From Chitinophaga pinensis (lineage in GTDB: Bacteria; Bacteroidota; Bacteroidia; Flavobacteriales_D; Crocinitomicaceae), in assembly GCA_945868555.1 (NCBI GenBank), contig CAMBMC010000130.1, forward strand, positions 1 through 6,910: a stretch of DNA of 6,910 nt, written 5' to 3'. The stretch's first letter is position 1, and the number at the start of each line of letters is the position of its first letter. Below the pieces are notes generated by a model. That model saw only the letters and a list, made by a program, of their open reading frames with translations, was not told the origin of the DNA and did no database searches. Made by a program: the position numbers and the translations under genes. Shown piece after piece: positions 4,914-6,910 of this stretch.

Positions 4914-6910
4914 CGTCTTCCTTCTTGTCCCAACGTGCAACACGCTGAACACCTTCCACTTGCTCAAACTTATGCATGAGTTTTTCGAGGTGATCTAAGT
5001 CATAGACAAGAACATTGATTTTCCCTTCGAAGATGCCATCCTCCGTTTCGAAAGAGATGGACTTCATGTTCACATTGTACTCCTTTGAGATAATTTCCGT
5101 AAGTCTGTTTACAAGCCCAATCTGGTCAATTCCGTTGATACGGATTCCTGCCACTCGTTCAACCATCTCTTGACTGGTCCATCGTGCTTTGAGGCAATGC
5201 GTGGCCATTTTAGAGAGTAGATGTTCGGCATTTGGGCAATTGATGCGGTGAATTTTAATTCCCTCGCTCATGGTGATAAATCCAAATACATCATCTCCGG
5301 GAATTGGATTGCAACACCGAGCCATTTGGTATTGGATATTTTTAAAATCCTGACCAATGATGATGGTATCTTCCTTTTTATTGATTTTTGGGATGATCTC
5401 GTTTTCGTGCCTATCCTTGTTCTGACCCAATTTTTTATCAAACTGAAGCGTGCCTCCATTGTTTTCAATCTCGCGCAATCGCGACAAGTCAAGCTTACCT
5501 TTTGCAATTCTAAAATAAAACTCGGTTGTAGAGGATAGACCAAAAAACTTCTCCAAAAACGATATGTTTTCCGGAGAGAAACGGATGTTAAATTGTTTCA
5601 ATTTCCGTTCTAAAATCTCCTTACCGTCCGATGCGATCGATTTTCGGACTTCATTCAACGAGGATTTAATCTTTTGTTTGGCGCGTGCCGACACCACGAA
5701 ACGGAGCCATTCATCGTTTGGTTTTTGTTTCGAAGAGGTGATGATTTCGAGCTGATCTCCGCTGTTTAGCTGGTAACTCAGAGGAACAAGTCGATTGTTC
5801 ACCTTCGCACCAATGCAGCGATCGCCAATGTCCGTATGAATGTCATAGGCGAAATCAAGAATTGTGGATCCAATAGGCAAAACGCGCAATTCTCCTTTCG
5901 GCGTAAACACATAAATTTCATCGGCAAAGAGATTCAATTTGAACTCATTAACAAAATCCATCGCGTTTGAATCCGCATTGTCCATCAAGTCGCGAATTTC
6001 AGCTATCCAACGGTCAAATTTACTTTCTTCGTTTTTTGATTCCTTGTACTTGTAATGCGCTGCCAATCCTTTCTCTGCAATCTCATCCATCCGCTTAGAA
6101 CGAATTTGCACTTCCACCCATTTCCCTTGAGGAGACATCACAGTAGTATGCAGTGATTCATAGCCATTGGCTCGGGGGGTTGAAATCCAGTCGCGCAAAC
6201 GATCGGGATTGGGTTGATAGAAATCTGTGACGATACTGTAGATCCTCCAGCAATTCGATTTTTCCAGTTCTTGAGGGGTGTCCACGATGATTCGAATCGC
6301 AAAAACATCATAAATTTCTTCGAAAGGAATCCCTTTGTTGTTCATTTTTCGCCAAATCGACGAAATGGACTTTGTGCGTGCCTTCACATCAAATTCGTAT
6401 CCTTCTTGCAGCAAGGCCTCTTTGATTGGATGAACGAAACGACGAATGAAGCGATTACGCACATCCTTCGTGGATTTCAAACTCGTTTCAATCTTGCCGT
6501 ACATTTCTGGCTCGCTGTACATCAATGCAAGATCCTCTAATTCACTTTTCACCGAATACAAGCCAAGTCGATGTGCGAGTGGTGCGTATAAAAATTTCGT
6601 TTCGGAAGCAATCTTCAATTGATTATCACTCCGCATACTTCCGAGCGTGCGCATGTTGTGGAGGCGATCGGCCAATTTGATCAAGACAACGCGAATATCA
6701 TCCGAAATGGTCAAAATCATCTTTCGGAAATTCTCCGCCTGAATCGATGCATTTTCGTCAAATACCTCAGGGATTTTGGTCAGTCCATCAATGATGAGTC
6801 GTGCTTTGGCACCAAACAAATCTTCAATATCCTGCAAGGTAATGTGGGTGTCTTCGACGGTATCGTGCAATAAGGCACAGGCAATTGCCGTAGCTCCAAG
6901 CCCCATTTCT
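4897..6910 (-). CDS. Bifunctional-type Rel/SpoT (p)ppGpp synthetase/hydrolase, 5' end cut
   Basis: This enzyme makes (p)ppGpp from GTP or GDP plus ATP and hydrolyses it, governing the stringent response in the cytoplasm. The frame is open to the right edge; the ATG at 6906 is internal, since the HD motif follows only 13 residues later and some 60-80 N-terminal residues should precede it. Counting from that Met, the hydrolase domain has HDTVEDT (14-20) and KLADRLHNM (77-85), so it looks active. The synthetase domain has KSISSIWRKM (179-188), IYDVFAIRIIVD (198-209), RLRDW (236-240), NGYESLHTTV (247-256) and VEVQIR (264-269). RLRD corresponds to the basic RxKD form typical of bifunctional enzymes, not the acidic ExDD form of RelA. 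A TGS domain (about 329-390), a conserved-cysteine domain with ARCCNPIPGD (529-538) and HRINCPN (553-559), and a C-terminal ACT domain (about 583-658) follow. The last 17 bases overlap the OstA-like gene. Confidence 0.96.
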   Translation of the reverse strand, partial: EMGLGATAIACALLHDTVEDTHITLQDIEDLFGAKARLIIDGLTKIPEVFDENASIQAENFRKMILTISDDIRVVLIKLADRLHNMRTLGSMRSDNQLKIASETKFLYAPLAHRLGLYSVKSELEDLALMYSEPEMYGKIETSLKSTKDVRNRFIRRFVHPIKEALLQEGYEFDVKARTKSISSIWRKMNNKGIPFEEIYDVFAIRIIVDTPQELEKSNCWRIYSIVTDFYQPNPDRLRDWISTPRANGYESLHTTVMSPQGKWVEVQIRSKRMDEIAEKGLAAHYKYKESKNEESKFDRWIAEIRDLMDNADSNAMDFVNEFKLNLFADEIYVFTPKGELRVLPIGSTILDFAYDIHTDIGDRCIGAKVNNRLVPLSYQLNSGDQLEIITSSKQKPNDEWLRFVVSARAKQKIKSSLNEVRKSIASDGKEILERKLKQFNIRFSPENISFLEKFFGLSSTTEFYFRIAKGKLDLSRLREIENNGGTLQFDKKLGQNKDRHENEIIPKINKKEDTIIIGQDFKNIQYQMARCCNPIPGDDVFGFITMSEGIKIHRINCPNAEHLLSKMATHCLKARWTSQEMVERVAGIRINGIDQIGLVNRLTEIISKEYNVNMKSISFETEDGIFEGKINVLVYDLDHLEKLMHKFEQVEGVQRVARWDKKEDVNPGV

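Noticed and set aside
4930..4956. CGTG-CAA-CACG inverted repeat near the rel 3' end as a bidirectional terminator
   Set aside because: The stem is four pairs with a three-base loop and has no T-run on either strand; it lies in codons for the conserved ACT domain.
5221..5538. 105-codon plus-strand frame opposite rel
   Set aside because: It is antisense to the conserved TGS-to-cysteine-domain portion of rel, with no promoter or recognisable domain; the other frames opposite rel (5564-5755, 6214-6540, 6619-6873) are rejected on the same grounds.
6904..6906. ATG at 6906 as the true start of rel
   Set aside because: The HD motif would begin 13 residues later, whereas Rel/SpoT proteins have a longer N-terminal helical part; the frame stays open to the edge, so the gene is cut.
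1..6910. Mobile elements, CRISPR arrays, tRNA/rRNA genes or riboswitches
   Set aside because: I found no terminal inverted repeats, transposase motifs, regularly spaced DNA repeats, cloverleaf-like stretches or long structured leaders; the non-coding gaps are 100 bases or less.

Overview
The window looks like a stretch of chromosome from a member of the Bacteroidota, probably a Flavobacteriales-like lineage; the rank below phylum is a guess. Four things point there: no gene has a purine-rich Shine-Dalgarno sequence before its start; two perfect matches to the Bacteroidota -7 promoter element TAnnTTTG lie in the divergent intergenic region; signal peptides end in -Ser|Gln or -Ala|Gln; and the protein families (long OstA-like protein, Fur without CxxC, Rel with the RLRD form of its synthetase motif) fit. 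I see no insertion sequence, phage gene, tRNA, rRNA or CRISPR array.

Layout: positions 1-507 (minus strand) hold the 5' part of a small secreted protein of unknown function, cut by the left edge. A 100-base divergent promoter region (508-607) separates it from gmhA (608-1198, plus strand), the first enzyme of ADP-heptose synthesis for lipopolysaccharide. After an 87-base gap with a possible promoter, a small inverted repeat and a possible 16-codon leader ORF comes a tightly packed plus-strand run: a Fur-family regulator (1286-1741), a single-domain STAS protein (1744-2088), purA (2095-3366) and a long OstA/LptA-like periplasmic protein (3363-4913). Gaps within this run are 2, 6 and -4 bases, so it is very probably one transcript. 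On the minus strand, a bifunctional-type Rel/SpoT (p)ppGpp synthetase/hydrolase runs from the right edge to 4897. It is missing its N-terminus and overlaps the OstA-like gene tail to tail by 17 bases.

How the genes fit together (inference): gmhA and the OstA-like gene both concern the lipopolysaccharide/outer-membrane side of the cell. PurA commits IMP to AMP synthesis, and PurA enzymes are known targets of (p)ppGpp, the nucleotide made and degraded by the protein encoded immediately convergent to the operon. The Fur-type regulator and the STAS protein are regulatory genes placed ahead of two housekeeping genes.

The window is mostly ordinary core genome, and I did not find a convincing new system. 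The observations most worth a second look are the roughly 29-residue, about 14-fold repeat in the OstA-like protein, the orphan STAS gene inside a fur-purA operon, the Fur protein without its usual structural-zinc cysteines, and the tail-to-tail overlap with rel.
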